Positions 1-9,000 of a stretch of DNA of 13,612 bases are shown here, one piece after another (within the stretch, counting starts at the first letter, position 1; each line of letters begins with the position of its first letter). The translations under genes and the position numbers were made by a program. Origin of the DNA: CAZUVQ01 sp964623915 (lineage in GTDB: Bacteria > Bacillota > Clostridia > UMGS1883 > UMGS1540); contig CAZUVQ010000046.1 of the NCBI GenBank assembly GCA_964623915.1, forward strand, positions 1-13,612, in the 5' to 3' direction. The notes under the pieces were generated by a model that was not told the DNA's origin, did not search any database, and was given only the letters and a program-made list of their open reading frames with translations.

Positions 1-582
1 CTTTACCCACGCAGCTTCATCTGCTTTCGGAACATACTCACCACTTGTATCCTTAATATAACCAAATGACCTCTCGAGAAATTGAACGGGAATCCCTGCT
101 TCATACTTTCTTTGATAAACCATTTTTGCTCCTGCACTTCCGCTTTCACTCTCTGCCTGTGCAAAGGCTGCAATAATGGAAAGCATTAGTTCTCCCTCTC
201 CCGAAAGCGTATTGATGTTTTGCAGTTCAAAAAAAACACCGATATTCTTTTCCTTAAGCTCTCTTGTAGCTTTCAGAACAATAGCGGTGTTTCTTGCAAA
301 TCGTGATACGGACTTTGTGAGGATAAGGTCTATCTTCCCCTGTCTTGCATCGTCCATCATCCTTTGGAATCCGGGGCGCTGTTCTTTAAAACCCGAAATG
401 GCAAAATCACTATACACTCCAACATATTCATATTCAGGGTTCGATTGAATAGCATCTTTATAATGCTTTATCTGATTTTCCAAAGAATTCTCCTGTTCAT
501 CAGCATCCGTTGATACCCTGCAGTATGCGCATACCCTAAGTCTCTTTCGTTCCTTTTTACCCTCGATAATGTTTATCTGCAT
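1..582 (-). CDS. Large serine recombinase (phage integrase), N-terminal part
   Basis: This partial gene runs off the left edge; the first 194 codons are present with no stop. The resolvase-type catalytic domain covers roughly residues 15-145. It contains YCRVSTD, with Ser24 as the expected nucleophile and Arg22 beside it, then DFAISGF near residue 60, SRFARN near residue 93, and the helix MLSIIAAFAQAES. The residues after this look like the start of the 'recombinase' DNA-binding domain (FGYIKD). The start at 582 is supported by AGGAGG eight bases upstream. Large serine recombinases integrate and excise temperate phages by cutting both DNA strands with a 2-base stagger. The gene follows the endolysin but is separated from it by a strong terminator, so it is probably transcribed independently. 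An accessory transposon-type recombinase is a less likely alternative. Confidence 0.93.
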   Translation of the reverse strand, partial: MQINIIEGKKERKRLRVCAYCRVSTDADEQENSLENQIKHYKDAIQSNPEYEYVGVYSDFAISGFKEQRPGFQRMMDDARQGKIDLILTKSVSRFARNTAIVLKATRELKEKNIGVFFELQNINTLSGEGELMLSIIAAFAQAESESGSAGAKMVYQRKYEAGIPVQFLERSFGYIKDTSGEYVPKADEAAWVK

Positions 583-612
583 CGGCCTATCCTCCTTTCT
601 TCTTTGGTAGTC

Positions 613-643
613 TATATATCACTCTGTTTGCCCATAAAAGCAA
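613..643 (-). promoter_or_regulatory. Weak candidate promoter for the recombinase gene
   Basis: On the minus strand, TTGCTT (643-638) and TATATA (618-613) are separated by 19 bases, ahead of the recombinase ribosome binding site. The match is poor and the spacing long. The main argument for a promoter here is the terminator just upstream (688-720), which should isolate the recombinase from late transcription. The rest of 583-687 shows nothing else I can name. It could hold part of the attachment site, but no site can be identified from the sequence alone. Confidence 0.25.
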
Positions 644-687
644 GTGTATAAGCACCTTTCACGTTGCTATTATTGGCTAATAAAGTC

Positions 688-720
688 AAAAAAAGAAGCA
701 CGTAGAATTCCACGTGCCTC
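688..720 (-). terminator. Intrinsic terminator after the endolysin
   Basis: On the minus strand a 9-pair stem (GAGGCACGT with ACGTGCTTC, one G-T pair) closes a GAATTC-containing loop and is followed directly by seven T residues. It begins only a few bases after the endolysin stop codon. It should end the late transcript and insulate the recombinase gene. Confidence 0.9.
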
Positions 721-726
721 ATAGAA

Positions 727-1500
727 TTATGCTGTTGTAACATAGGTTACCCCATTAAGTTCCATACATAAAAATCCCGATGGAGTCTTTGCCCAGTATT
801 CCGTTTCTGATACTTTCACAATGCTCTGAGCCGTGAATTTAACTCCCTTCACGTAGAAAGCAAGTCCTGTACTCTGCTTGATGGCACACTGCTTTTTTGC
901 ACTGGCTGTCATCTGGGAGAACTTCTTCTGCTCATACTTTGTCCCTGCTCCTTTTCTTACACGAAGAGAGGTGGCGGTCACCACATAGAGTCCCGGCGTG
1001 TATTTTTCATTATGAATAACAGATACCGTTCCAAGCGCCCTTGCGTCCCATTCCAAAAGTCCATAGGTTTCAATGTACTTTTTCAGATTGGTTGCATATT
1101 TCAGACTGGTTGCCCATCCATCCTGTCTGATCAAGTCACAGGCCATTCCGCTGTCGATAACTCCCTTTAGATTTGCATATCGTGGGTACTGTAAGAATTC
1201 ATAATATCCCCGTATCCCATCTTCCACAGATGCATACTTTCTGAACTTCGCCTTTATTGTCACATAGCTGCCATCCGCATTCTGTTCTTTGGTGGAATAT
1301 TCTTTATAATCACAGGAACATTTGCTGTTCCACTTCATTCCGAAATAATTAAAGCAGTCCTTTGACAGACCGCTCTTTCCCCAGTTACTCTCCATAATTG
1401 CCTGTGCAATGGTAAGAGATGGCAATATTTTATACTGTGGATAATATCGAAGTGCTGCCTCACCAATCATATCTACAAAATTCTTCTGTGCTGTTGTCAT
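727..1500 (-). CDS. Endolysin: GH73-type glucosaminidase with SH3-like C-terminus
   Basis: A 257-residue cell-wall hydrolase. The N-terminal half (about residues 5-155) resembles the glucosaminidase family (GH73), which cuts the glycan strand of peptidoglycan. The signature AQAIMESNWGKSGLS places the expected catalytic glutamate at Glu37, and YFGMKW and FRKYASVEDGIRGY are further typical blocks. After about residue 165 the pattern LRVRKGAGTKY begins a bacterial SH3-like region, probably for wall binding. The protein has no signal peptide, consistent with release through the holin encoded just upstream. The start has a GGGAGA ribosome binding site. Without the phage context it could be read as a host autolysin, but its position directly after a holin makes endolysin much more likely. 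Confidence 0.92.
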   Translation of the reverse strand: MTTAQKNFVDMIGEAALRYYPQYKILPSLTIAQAIMESNWGKSGLSKDCFNYFGMKWNSKCSCDYKEYSTKEQNADGSYVTIKAKFRKYASVEDGIRGYYEFLQYPRYANLKGVIDSGMACDLIRQDGWATSLKYATNLKKYIETYGLLEWDARALGTVSVIHNEKYTPGLYVVTATSLRVRKGAGTKYEQKKFSQMTASAKKQCAIKQSTGLAFYVKGVKFTAQSIVKVSETEYWAKTPSGFLCMELNGVTYVTTA

Positions 1501-1519
1501 ATGAATCTCCCTTCTTATG

Positions 1520-1547
1520 AAAAGAGGAAGGCTTAAGCCTCCCCCTC
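1520..1547 (-). terminator. Hairpin over the holin stop codon, possible leaky terminator
   Basis: On the minus strand, about 11 pairs (several G-T) can form around a TTAA loop, centred on the palindrome AGGCTTAAGCCT that contains the holin TAA stop. Only about four T residues follow, and part of that tract lies in the stem. It ends just before the endolysin ribosome binding site. It may be a weak terminator, an mRNA-stabilising hairpin, or a means of tuning endolysin expression relative to holin. Confidence 0.4.
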
Positions 1548-1952
1548 ATCATCCTTGTCCTTTAGCTGTGAAAGAACCTCTTTCAGTTTCTTTGGCACCG
1601 GAAGTCCGATGATAGCAATGTTCTCCAAAATGCTGATACCCTCATTTGAGAGATAAAAGAAAATCACTGCCGTCCGAACCACACTTCCGGTCTTGATGAT
1701 CTGCGTATCCAGGATGTGTCCGATTCCAACCAGACAGAAGATGGCTACTTTCTTGCAAATGCCCTTAAATCCAACCTCGCTGGATACTTTTTTCTGTATG
1801 AATGCTGCCATCAGTCCCGTGAGGTAATCCACCACCACGAACACAATCAGGGCATACAGAAATCCATCCAAGCCTCCAAGCAGCCATCCCATAAAGCCTC
1901 CTATTCCTGCGAATACATACTGCATCACTGATATGAACTGTTTCATAATCAT
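1533..1952 (-). CDS. Holin, toxin-secretion/phage-lysis family
   Basis: A small membrane protein (139 residues from 1952, 137 from 1946) that should form the inner-membrane pore that triggers lysis. It has hydrophobic segments at about residues 10-25, 29-52 (with VVVDYLTGLMAA, characteristic of the Phage_holin_4 family) and 68-80, plus another stretch near 90-102, and ends in a charged tail (KDKDDEGEA). The second ATG at 1946 is the better start: AGGCGG lies 9 bases before it but only 3 bases before the ATG at 1952. It is followed by the endolysin, forming a standard lysis cassette. A terminator lies between it and the upstream fibre gene. Confidence 0.9.
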   Translation of the reverse strand: MIMKQFISVMQYVFAGIGGFMGWLLGGLDGFLYALIVFVVVDYLTGLMAAFIQKKVSSEVGFKGICKKVAIFCLVGIGHILDTQIIKTGSVVRTAVIFFYLSNEGISILENIAIIGLPVPKKLKEVLSQLKDKDDEGEA

Positions 1953-1979
1953 TTACCGCCTTTCTTAAATTTGTGTATG

Positions 1980-2003
1980 AAAAAAGCAGGTGTCTCCACC
2001 TGC
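1980..2003 (-). terminator. Intrinsic terminator between tail fibre and holin
   Basis: On the minus strand GCAGGTG-GAGA-CACCTGC forms a perfect 7-pair stem with a GNRA-type tetraloop, followed by six T residues. It lies 13 bases after the fibre stop codon and before the holin ribosome binding site. Only about 27 bases separate it from the holin start and they show no convincing promoter, so holin expression probably depends on read-through or antitermination. Confidence 0.88.
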
Positions 2004-2016
2004 CGTTTCATCATTG

Positions 2017-4137
2017 TTATGCACAATCCATATATCGGATATATGCCTTGCCGTTTCCTTCATGAACTCCTACTTCATTTACTGTTCCATAATATTTCTT
2101 CTTATGGGTGAATGCCGGAACACCACCTACATATCCCGAACCACCTGCTCCTGACTTTCCTGAAAGAGCATAGTTACCGCCAAAGTAACCACCTCCGCCA
2201 CCGGAAATGGTCGTACTGGAAGAAGAATAATATGGTGCAGCTCCGTAGTTTGTATATTCATAAGAGCCAGTGGATACCTGTCTGCCTCCCAATGCTCCGT
2301 CGGAACCATCCTCTCCTCGGTCACCACCGCCATCTCCACCTTTATTAAGCATCAGTGTTCCGTCTGAATTTGTGACAATTCCGCCGCCACCGCCTCCTCC
2401 TGCTACAATCAGAACTCCTGCTCTTTTTGCATAATACTGGCTGGAATTGTTATAAGTGCCGAAAATATTCGTTATTGTAGTGATACAGGTTGCACCACCA
2501 CCGGATGCTCCATAGGTTTTACTGTTTGTGTAAATACCTCCGTTTCCTCCTCCGTTATTTCCTCCTGCTGAATAGTTTACTGGTTTCCCACCATTTGCTA
2601 CATAAACAAGATCTCCCTTTGTCATCTTCTTATAGCCTTTGGCATGACCTCCTTTACCACCCATTGCTTTCTCTGTACCGTTTGTCGCATAGAATCCTTC
2701 TGCTCCAAAGACCTCAAACTCGTAAATACCATCTGCCGGAATATTAAAGACCACATAACTTGATGAATAAGGGAAGTCATACTCCGTATCAATCCATGTT
2801 GCAAGCATGATACCGTCATCCGTGAATGCCCCTTTATCTCCCGGTTTATACAGCTGTCCATTGTATGTCCAACCGCAGAAAGTCTGATTTTCCTTTGCAT
2901 AAGGACATTCCGGCAGTATTACATCAGAACTTAGTGAGTTTCCATTATTATAAAAGCAGGAAACTTTAAGGGTGCTTTCCGAACTGCCATCTATCACTGC
3001 TCCGCCATTTGGATGCATTCCAATTTCAATATCACGTTTAAACACCGCATAGAGCGTAACTGCCGTATCATCAGCAATGATATAGTTTTCCAGAATCTTA
3101 CCGTTTGCCTCTGTATCCTTTCGCCAGCCAACAAAGGTGTAATCTTCTTTCGTAACCGTTGGTGCTGCTAAAATGGCATCTTCTCGTTCCATAAGTGTTT
3201 TTATGATGGTGTCTTCCGTGGTTTCATATTGATAGGTCACTTTTACCGCATCCGCATAGATTCTTGCCTCTCCCTTGAAGATACGGGTGATTTTACTTGG
3301 TGTTCCGTCTTCATAACAGAAATAAATCGTGTTGTCATTCCATCCTTCCATGGCAGCATACTCACTGACGGAACACACCATGGTAGATAAGGCACCCGTA
3401 TTATTCATACTGGCTTTGATGGCTGCCACTTCTGTTTCCACCCCCGAAAGAGTGGATACGGCTGTATCCATTTCCGATAAGATATTTCTTGCCGTAAAGA
3501 CAGCTGTTCCATCCGTTACGGTATCTCCCACCTTTGTTATCTTGGTGTATCCGCTTGGCTCCGTGATTGCCGTTACTCCGGTTGTGGAGCAAAGAAGTGT
3601 TACCCATCCGGGAGCAAGCGCACTTTCTGCGCTATCTCCTACCTGATACTCAGTCTGCCTTGAAAGACTGCTCTTTCCACCGCCACCGCCAGAGGATGCA
3701 ATCTTGGCAAATACCTGTGTCAGTTCTGAAACATCCGTGGAAGTTACTTTAAATGTAGCAAGTTCCAGTTCAAACACTGAATTGTTATAATTGATATCCA
3801 TATCCGCCTCAAGACTCGGCAGTGTTTCCTTTGCATCCGTCAGTATCTGAATCGGTTCATCTGCATTGGATAAATCCAAATGAATATAGATTCTGCCCTC
3901 CAACACTTCATCCCCGTCTGCCAGTTTGACTGCAACCTCTGCCTCATACACTTCAAAGAATCGACCGCATATCATACCGAATCCCTGTGATACACGAAGA
4001 ATGTTTCCTCTTGCATAAGAAATGTTACAGCCTTTAAAGATGCCGTTTCCCGGAATGGCTGTCTGCTGCATGATGGCATCATCCTGGGGAGTAACACTCC
4101 CGCCCTGAAAAGTCTTTAATACAATATTCTCAGCCAT
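2017..4137 (-). CDS. Tail fibre / receptor-binding protein with InlB-type repeats and glycine-rich domain
   Basis: A 706-residue protein and the last structural gene before lysis, where a host-recognition fibre is expected. Residues 1-145 look like a structured virion-attachment domain, ending in a GGGGG linker near 150-154. A short helical stretch follows (about 219-245). Two related blocks at about 298-368 and 371-450 carry YTFVGW...TLYAVF and QTFCGW...MLATW, the pattern of InlB/Flg_new-type extracellular repeats. Residues 460-706 form a glycine-rich domain (VFNIPADGIYEFEVFGAEG, repeated GGGG, YVGG) resembling the ALK/LTK-like glycine-rich domain of fibres and surface proteins. The start has AAGGAGG seven bases upstream and overlaps the previous gene by 8 bases. 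The adhesin role is inferred from position and domains. Confidence 0.8.
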   Translation of the reverse strand: MAENIVLKTFQGGSVTPQDDAIMQQTAIPGNGIFKGCNISYARGNILRVSQGFGMICGRFFEVYEAEVAVKLADGDEVLEGRIYIHLDLSNADEPIQILTDAKETLPSLEADMDINYNNSVFELELATFKVTSTDVSELTQVFAKIASSGGGGGKSSLSRQTEYQVGDSAESALAPGWVTLLCSTTGVTAITEPSGYTKITKVGDTVTDGTAVFTARNILSEMDTAVSTLSGVETEVAAIKASMNNTGALSTMVCSVSEYAAMEGWNDNTIYFCYEDGTPSKITRIFKGEARIYADAVKVTYQYETTEDTIIKTLMEREDAILAAPTVTKEDYTFVGWRKDTEANGKILENYIIADDTAVTLYAVFKRDIEIGMHPNGGAVIDGSSESTLKVSCFYNNGNSLSSDVILPECPYAKENQTFCGWTYNGQLYKPGDKGAFTDDGIMLATWIDTEYDFPYSSSYVVFNIPADGIYEFEVFGAEGFYATNGTEKAMGGKGGHAKGYKKMTKGDLVYVANGGKPVNYSAGGNNGGGNGGIYTNSKTYGASGGGATCITTITNIFGTYNNSSQYYAKRAGVLIVAGGGGGGGIVTNSDGTLMLNKGGDGGGDRGEDGSDGALGGRQVSTGSYEYTNYGAAPYYSSSSTTISGGGGGYFGGNYALSGKSGAGGSGYVGGVPAFTHKKKYYGTVNEVGVHEGNGKAYIRYMDCA

Positions 4138-5212
4138 TACTGTTCCTCCTTAAGATTTTTGTTAAATCAAGTCTGATTGTTCCAAAGATTAATTTTGTAT
4201 TACTGCCGACTTCCTTTCCCGTCAGAATGCTCTGATAGGACACCCCATCGGAAATGATGGTAACAAGCTGTCCAAACTCCATCTCCTTGGGATTTACCAA
4301 TGCATCATCACTGCTCATGGTTAACTCAATCAGATTGGAAAATGATTTATTGGCAAACTGATTAGCTGCCTCTCTCTGGGCAGCACTGATAAAGGAAGTA
4401 GATTCATCCGTTGTCACTGCCTTAATGGCACAGGCTACCGGAAGAATTCTGTCCCTGTCCTTTGTGTCATACCCTAAGCCTGTATGCAGGTAGTAGGTCA
4501 CGCTCTCCGTATAATCCGAAGCCGTATTATACAAAATCAGTTTATTAACATCGGTACTGAATTTCTTGATCACTACGTTCTTCTTGATGATGTTTGGCAG
4601 GTCACTTTCAATAATGACCGTTTTATCCTCTGCTTTCCCGATACTGACAATTAGCTGTTTCTTCTGTACATCCAGTCTGCATCGAACCAATACACTGTAC
4701 TTTTGCAGAGCCGGGATGATAACGGAATCCATAAGATTCACGATATTATAATGACCTCCGCTATCTGCCGGAGTGATATGAAATCCCCAGTCAGGAGTGC
4801 CGGAAGTCACTTCTATCTGCAGTCCTGTGATATTCTGCTTTTCGTCCGTATTATCGATAAACATCTGCTTTATAGCATCTGCCATAAACTGCTCCAATGT
4901 TCCCTGCCCCTGTTTATTCACATCAAACAGAAAGCCTGTATTTAGTAGTTCCATCAGTGGTTTAAAAGTTATGACCTGCAGTTGTTTGGACTGATCTGTT
5001 CCATAGGTAATCTCTGTTACAATCCCAGCGTACTCTTCTTTTCCCCGACAGATTCGAATATAATCCTGCTTTTCTACTCCTGCAACAGGGAACACCGTAA
5101 TGGAGTTATCATCCGAAGAGATATAGTCCTCTTTATAGGAAATGGTGTTCACGTTTGTATTTCCCACAAGGGTAAAATCCGGGGTGAAGATTTCCACGTT
5201 ATACGGTCTCAT
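4130..5212 (-). CDS. Tail-associated hub / tail tip protein (Tal-like, Gp37-like)
   Basis: A 360-residue protein between the distal tail protein and the fibre, the standard place for the baseplate hub protein that closes the tail tube and contacts the cell surface. The N-terminus (MRPYNVEIFTPDFTLVG) and the pattern of beta strands with DYIRICRGKEEYAGIV and a C-terminal FGQLVTIISDGVSYQSILTG match tail proteins of the ReqiPepy6 Gp37-like type in Gram-positive siphoviruses. No peptidase or lysozyme extension is present, so it is a short Tal without an obvious cell-wall-degrading domain. The ribosome binding site is AGGAAGGA. It overlaps the distal tail gene by 14 bases and the fibre gene by 8, which suggests translational coupling. 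Confidence 0.78.
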   Translation of the reverse strand: MRPYNVEIFTPDFTLVGNTNVNTISYKEDYISSDDNSITVFPVAGVEKQDYIRICRGKEEYAGIVTEITYGTDQSKQLQVITFKPLMELLNTGFLFDVNKQGQGTLEQFMADAIKQMFIDNTDEKQNITGLQIEVTSGTPDWGFHITPADSGGHYNIVNLMDSVIIPALQKYSVLVRCRLDVQKKQLIVSIGKAEDKTVIIESDLPNIIKKNVVIKKFSTDVNKLILYNTASDYTESVTYYLHTGLGYDTKDRDRILPVACAIKAVTTDESTSFISAAQREAANQFANKSFSNLIELTMSSDDALVNPKEMEFGQLVTIISDGVSYQSILTGKEVGSNTKLIFGTIRLDLTKILRRNSNG

Positions 5213-6035
5213 AGCTTATCCTTCCTTCCACCAATACTTTCAGTGAATTCAACCCATCGTGCATAATGGAGATACGGTTACTGCCATACTGCAGATGTAA
5301 AAAACGTTCTGTCGAGAAGTCACACATCTGATAACGGTCTGCTACCAGTTCATCCAAGATACCCCGTTCCGAAATGCTGTATGGAATCTGCGTGGTATCT
5401 ATAACCAACTTATGATCCATTGGTATTGTTCCCATGTAGGCTCCCGTTGCAAACAACACGTTATTCACGTAATGTTTCCACACAGGATTGATACAGGGAC
5501 CGTAAATACTGATTTTACAGGAACTGTCCTCATAACTGTCCGAATCAATCAGCACCGTATTCTGCGACACATCGGCATAGGTCAACGGATAAGTATAAGG
5601 ATAGATTTTACCCCCAATCCATAAGGTTTCACTGTATTTACTGAGTGGTTTGTAAAACATCCCAAGTGCCAGAAAACAGACTTCACAGTCAAGTCCCAAT
5701 CCGCCTGACACCAGTTCTCCCTTACTGATATTGGTGAGTCTCACCTGTACCCGATAAGTATCATCCGTCTGATAAATCAGGGTCAGGGGAGTTGCATGGA
5801 CAAATCTTGTAAATGCCCTGTAATTGGCATAGGCATCTGTTCCCCCAAAGAAGATACTCCCCTCCATCTTTCCCTGTGCGAAGATATCTTCCAATGGATA
5901 GAAGTTTGTTCCGATCTGTTCAAACTTGGTACAGTCCTCATAACCGAATCCGTTTATAGAATGAAAGAAGGACTGTTTCCGATTAAGGTCATATCCTTCT
6001 CCCCTCGCATTGATTAATTTTAGTTTTCGAATCAT
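5199..6035 (-). CDS. Distal tail protein (Dit), siphovirus tail family
   Basis: A 278-residue protein directly after the tape measure gene. Dit proteins form a hexameric ring that joins the tail tube to the baseplate and hub. The N-terminal half fits the siphovirus tail family in length and pattern: a hydrophilic first strand pair, PLEDIFAQGKMEGSIFFGG and YANYRAFTRFV near residues 47-80, then PLTLIYQTDDTYRVQVRLT. The C-terminal half is probably a jelly-roll domain (IYGPCINPVWKHY near residue 178). Its ATG overlaps the tape measure stop as ATGA, so it is probably translated by coupling. The assignment rests mainly on gene order and length. Confidence 0.8.
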   Translation of the reverse strand: MIRKLKLINARGEGYDLNRKQSFFHSINGFGYEDCTKFEQIGTNFYPLEDIFAQGKMEGSIFFGGTDAYANYRAFTRFVHATPLTLIYQTDDTYRVQVRLTNISKGELVSGGLGLDCEVCFLALGMFYKPLSKYSETLWIGGKIYPYTYPLTYADVSQNTVLIDSDSYEDSSCKISIYGPCINPVWKHYVNNVLFATGAYMGTIPMDHKLVIDTTQIPYSISERGILDELVADRYQMCDFSTERFLHLQYGSNRISIMHDGLNSLKVLVEGRISYETV

Positions 6036-9000
6036 AAATACGCCTTTCCCAGCTGCCTGTTCATACCATCGGCAAGTTCTCCTACCAAAGCACCGGAATC
6101 AAGCACAATCTTGGAATCCGCCATCTTTGGTAAATATCTCGATAGCGTCTGATTCATGGCATCCAGTCTGCTGTTAATTCCTGCAGTATCCGTCTTTGCT
6201 CCTTCTGTACCATTCACGGATAACACGGCATCTCTTGCATTGCTTACCATGTTCTCCACTCCCATACTCGAATGACCGATTGCCTGAATGGTCGGTGTAA
6301 TGGTCAAATCCCCGGTTACTCCTTTGACGGCTTTCTGTATCAGACCTCTGCTTTGTTCGATACCCTTTGCAAGTCCGCCCATGAAGTCCGGCATCCATGA
6401 TTCATAGTCTGTCAGTGGTCCCTCATCCGGCACGGAAAAGTGCAGGAATGACTTAATGGTATCTGCCACATTACACACGGCATCTTTCACATGGCCGATT
6501 GCTCCTTTGATACCATCCACAATTCCCATGATGATATCCTTGCCCCAGCCGAATGCCTCCGATGCCAGACCCAAGATATGGTCTTTTACATGATTGAAAC
6601 CATCCCTTACTGCTCCCATTACATTCGACATGGTATTTGAAATGGCAGATACCATGTTTTGAAAGATACTGCTGACAGCATTAAAAATCCCATTTAGAAC
6701 GGAAGATACCGCATCTTTTATTGCATTCCAGATAGAAATCAGGGTATCTTTTATCCCATTCATAATGGAAACAACTGCGTCTTTTATGGCATTCCAAGCA
6801 GATATGGCCACGTCCTTAATGGCATTAATTACGGAAGATATGGCATCTTTTATTGCATTCCACACACTGACCGTCACATCTTTTATGGCATTCATAACGG
6901 TTGATATGGCATCCTTAATCGCATTCCAAGCAGAGACTACTGCCTCTCTTATAGAATCCACAATGGTTGTAATGACTGACTTAATCGCATTCCAAGCCGA
7001 TTCAATCACATTTTTTATCACATCCATGACCGAAGTGACTGCATTCTTGATGGCATTCCATGCAGTTTCGATTGCCGACTGAATGGCATGCAGTACCGTG
7101 GCTACCACATTTTTGATGTTTTCCCATGCACTGCTTATAAAGTTTCCAATGGCTGTGGTTACTACCTCAATCACGGTCTTTATTGCATTCCACACGGTTT
7201 CCACCACAGTTTTGATGATATTTAAAGTAGTTGTAATAATCATCTTGTAGAACTCAAACCGTGCAGTTATCAGAGTTTTAATGACATTGAGCACCGTTTC
7301 AAAAATGGCCTTGATACCATTCCAAATGGCACTAAAAAAGGACTTCAGTCCTTCCCAAAGTCCCTTCGCTATTCCCACGATTGCCTCCCAGATCCCTTTA
7401 AAGAAATCTTTCAGACCGTTCCACACGGCAACCGCCACTTCCTTTATTTTTTCCCACAGATTAATCCAAAACTCTCTGAATCCGTCACAGTTATTCCATA
7501 GCAGAACAAATATGGCAATGAGTGCTGCAATAGCTGCTATGATAAGTCCGATGGGATTGGCGAGCATCACAACATTAAGTGCTCCAAAAGCTGCCGTCAC
7601 GGCATGGATTCCTGCTCCGATTGCAGGGATAATGGTCATTATCGTACCTACCGCACTGATAACTTTTCCTACTACAATCAGCACGGGGCCTACCGCAGCC
7701 GCCACAAGAGCAATGGTAATAATCATCTTTCGTGTACCTTCATCCATGCCGTTTAGCTTATCTACTACTCCCTGAATAAAAGTCACCACTTCTCTGATAA
7801 CCGGAATTAAAATCTCGCCAAAGGATATGGCAAGTTCCTCTAACTGACTCTTCAATATGGTCAGCTGTCCGGCAAGGTTATCCTGCATGGTTTCTGCCAT
7901 CTTTGCAGATGTTCCGTCACAACTTGATATCGCAGAATTTAACTTCTCGATATCTGCCGGAGCAGCCTGCATGACGGCAAGGAATCCTGACATGGCATTC
8001 TTTCCAACCAATGTCTCAGCCGTACTTGCAGCCTCTGACTCCGTCATCTGTGAGAAATATCCTCGAAGATCTCTTAGAATATCTCCCAATGACCTCATGC
8101 TTCCATCTGCATTGGTTGTTGCTACCGTTACGTTTCCGAAGTTTGCTCCCGTCAGTTCAATGTCACCCTGCAAACTCGTTAACATGGTACGAAGTGCAGT
8201 ACCTGCCTGTGTGGATTTAATACCGGAGTTTGCCATAAGACCGATTGCCTCTGCCACATCCTCAGCCGTATATCCAAGGGCACCTGCGACAGGTGCAGCA
8301 TACTTAAAGGTCTCTCCCATCATGGATACATTGGTATTGGCATTTGAAGATGCTGCTGCCAGAATATCAGCAAAATGCCCGGAGTCTTCTGCCTTGAGTC
8401 CAAAAGCTGTAAGGGCATCCGTTACGATATCTGATGTGGTAGCAAGGTCTTCTCCCGATGCAGCAGCAAGATTCATAATACCTTCAATACCGCTCAGCAT
8501 ATCTCCCGTTTTCCAACCTGCCATAGCCATGTAATTCATTGCCTCTGCTGCTTCTGATGCAGAGAACTTTGTCTTACTTCCCATCTCCCTTGCCTTGGCA
8601 GTTAACTGTTCCAGTTCTGCCCCGGATGCTCCCGATACGGCAGCAACCTTACTCATGGAAGTTTCAAAATCTGCAGTCGTTTTTACAACGGCAGTACCAA
8701 GTGCTGCCACCGCTCCTGTAACAGGGAGTAGTTTAGTCCCCACGTTGGAAATGTTATCTCCGACCGTCTTTAATTTTTCTCCTGCAAGACCGATTTTCTG
8801 TAATGCTACGGAAGATGCATCTGCCTGTCTTTCCAGACCTTTCAGCTTTTCTTCCGTCTCTATAATTTCCCTTTGTAGTCCATCATACTGCTCTTGGGTG
8901 ATTGTTCCGTTCTTTAAGGCTTCATTTGCCTGTTCACTGGCTGCTTTTAATTGTGTCAGTTTTTCTTTTGTTTCTGCAATTGCCTGATTCAATAACTTCT

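Noticed and set aside
176..448. Plus-strand open frame of 90 codons
   Set aside because: It is antisense to the serine recombinase catalytic domain, which has clear motifs and a strong ribosome binding site.
2127..2339. Minus-strand 70-codon frame inside the tail fibre gene
   Set aside because: It is an alternative frame of the glycine-rich coding sequence, with no ribosome binding site or conserved motif.
6765..7082. Plus-strand open frame with repeats (MAF, DMASFIAFH)
   Set aside because: It is the antisense reading of the 66-base repeats in the tape measure gene; the repetition is inherited from the real gene.
6665..7192. Regular 66-base repeats as a possible CRISPR array
   Set aside because: There is no repeat-spacer structure: the whole unit is similar, in frame, and encodes continuous 22-residue protein units.
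7857..8534. A 225-codon open frame on the plus strand opposite the tape measure gene
   Set aside because: It lies wholly antisense to a clearly conserved tape measure core. Its composition is explained by the Ala/Gly-rich codons of the real gene, and it has no recognisable domain.
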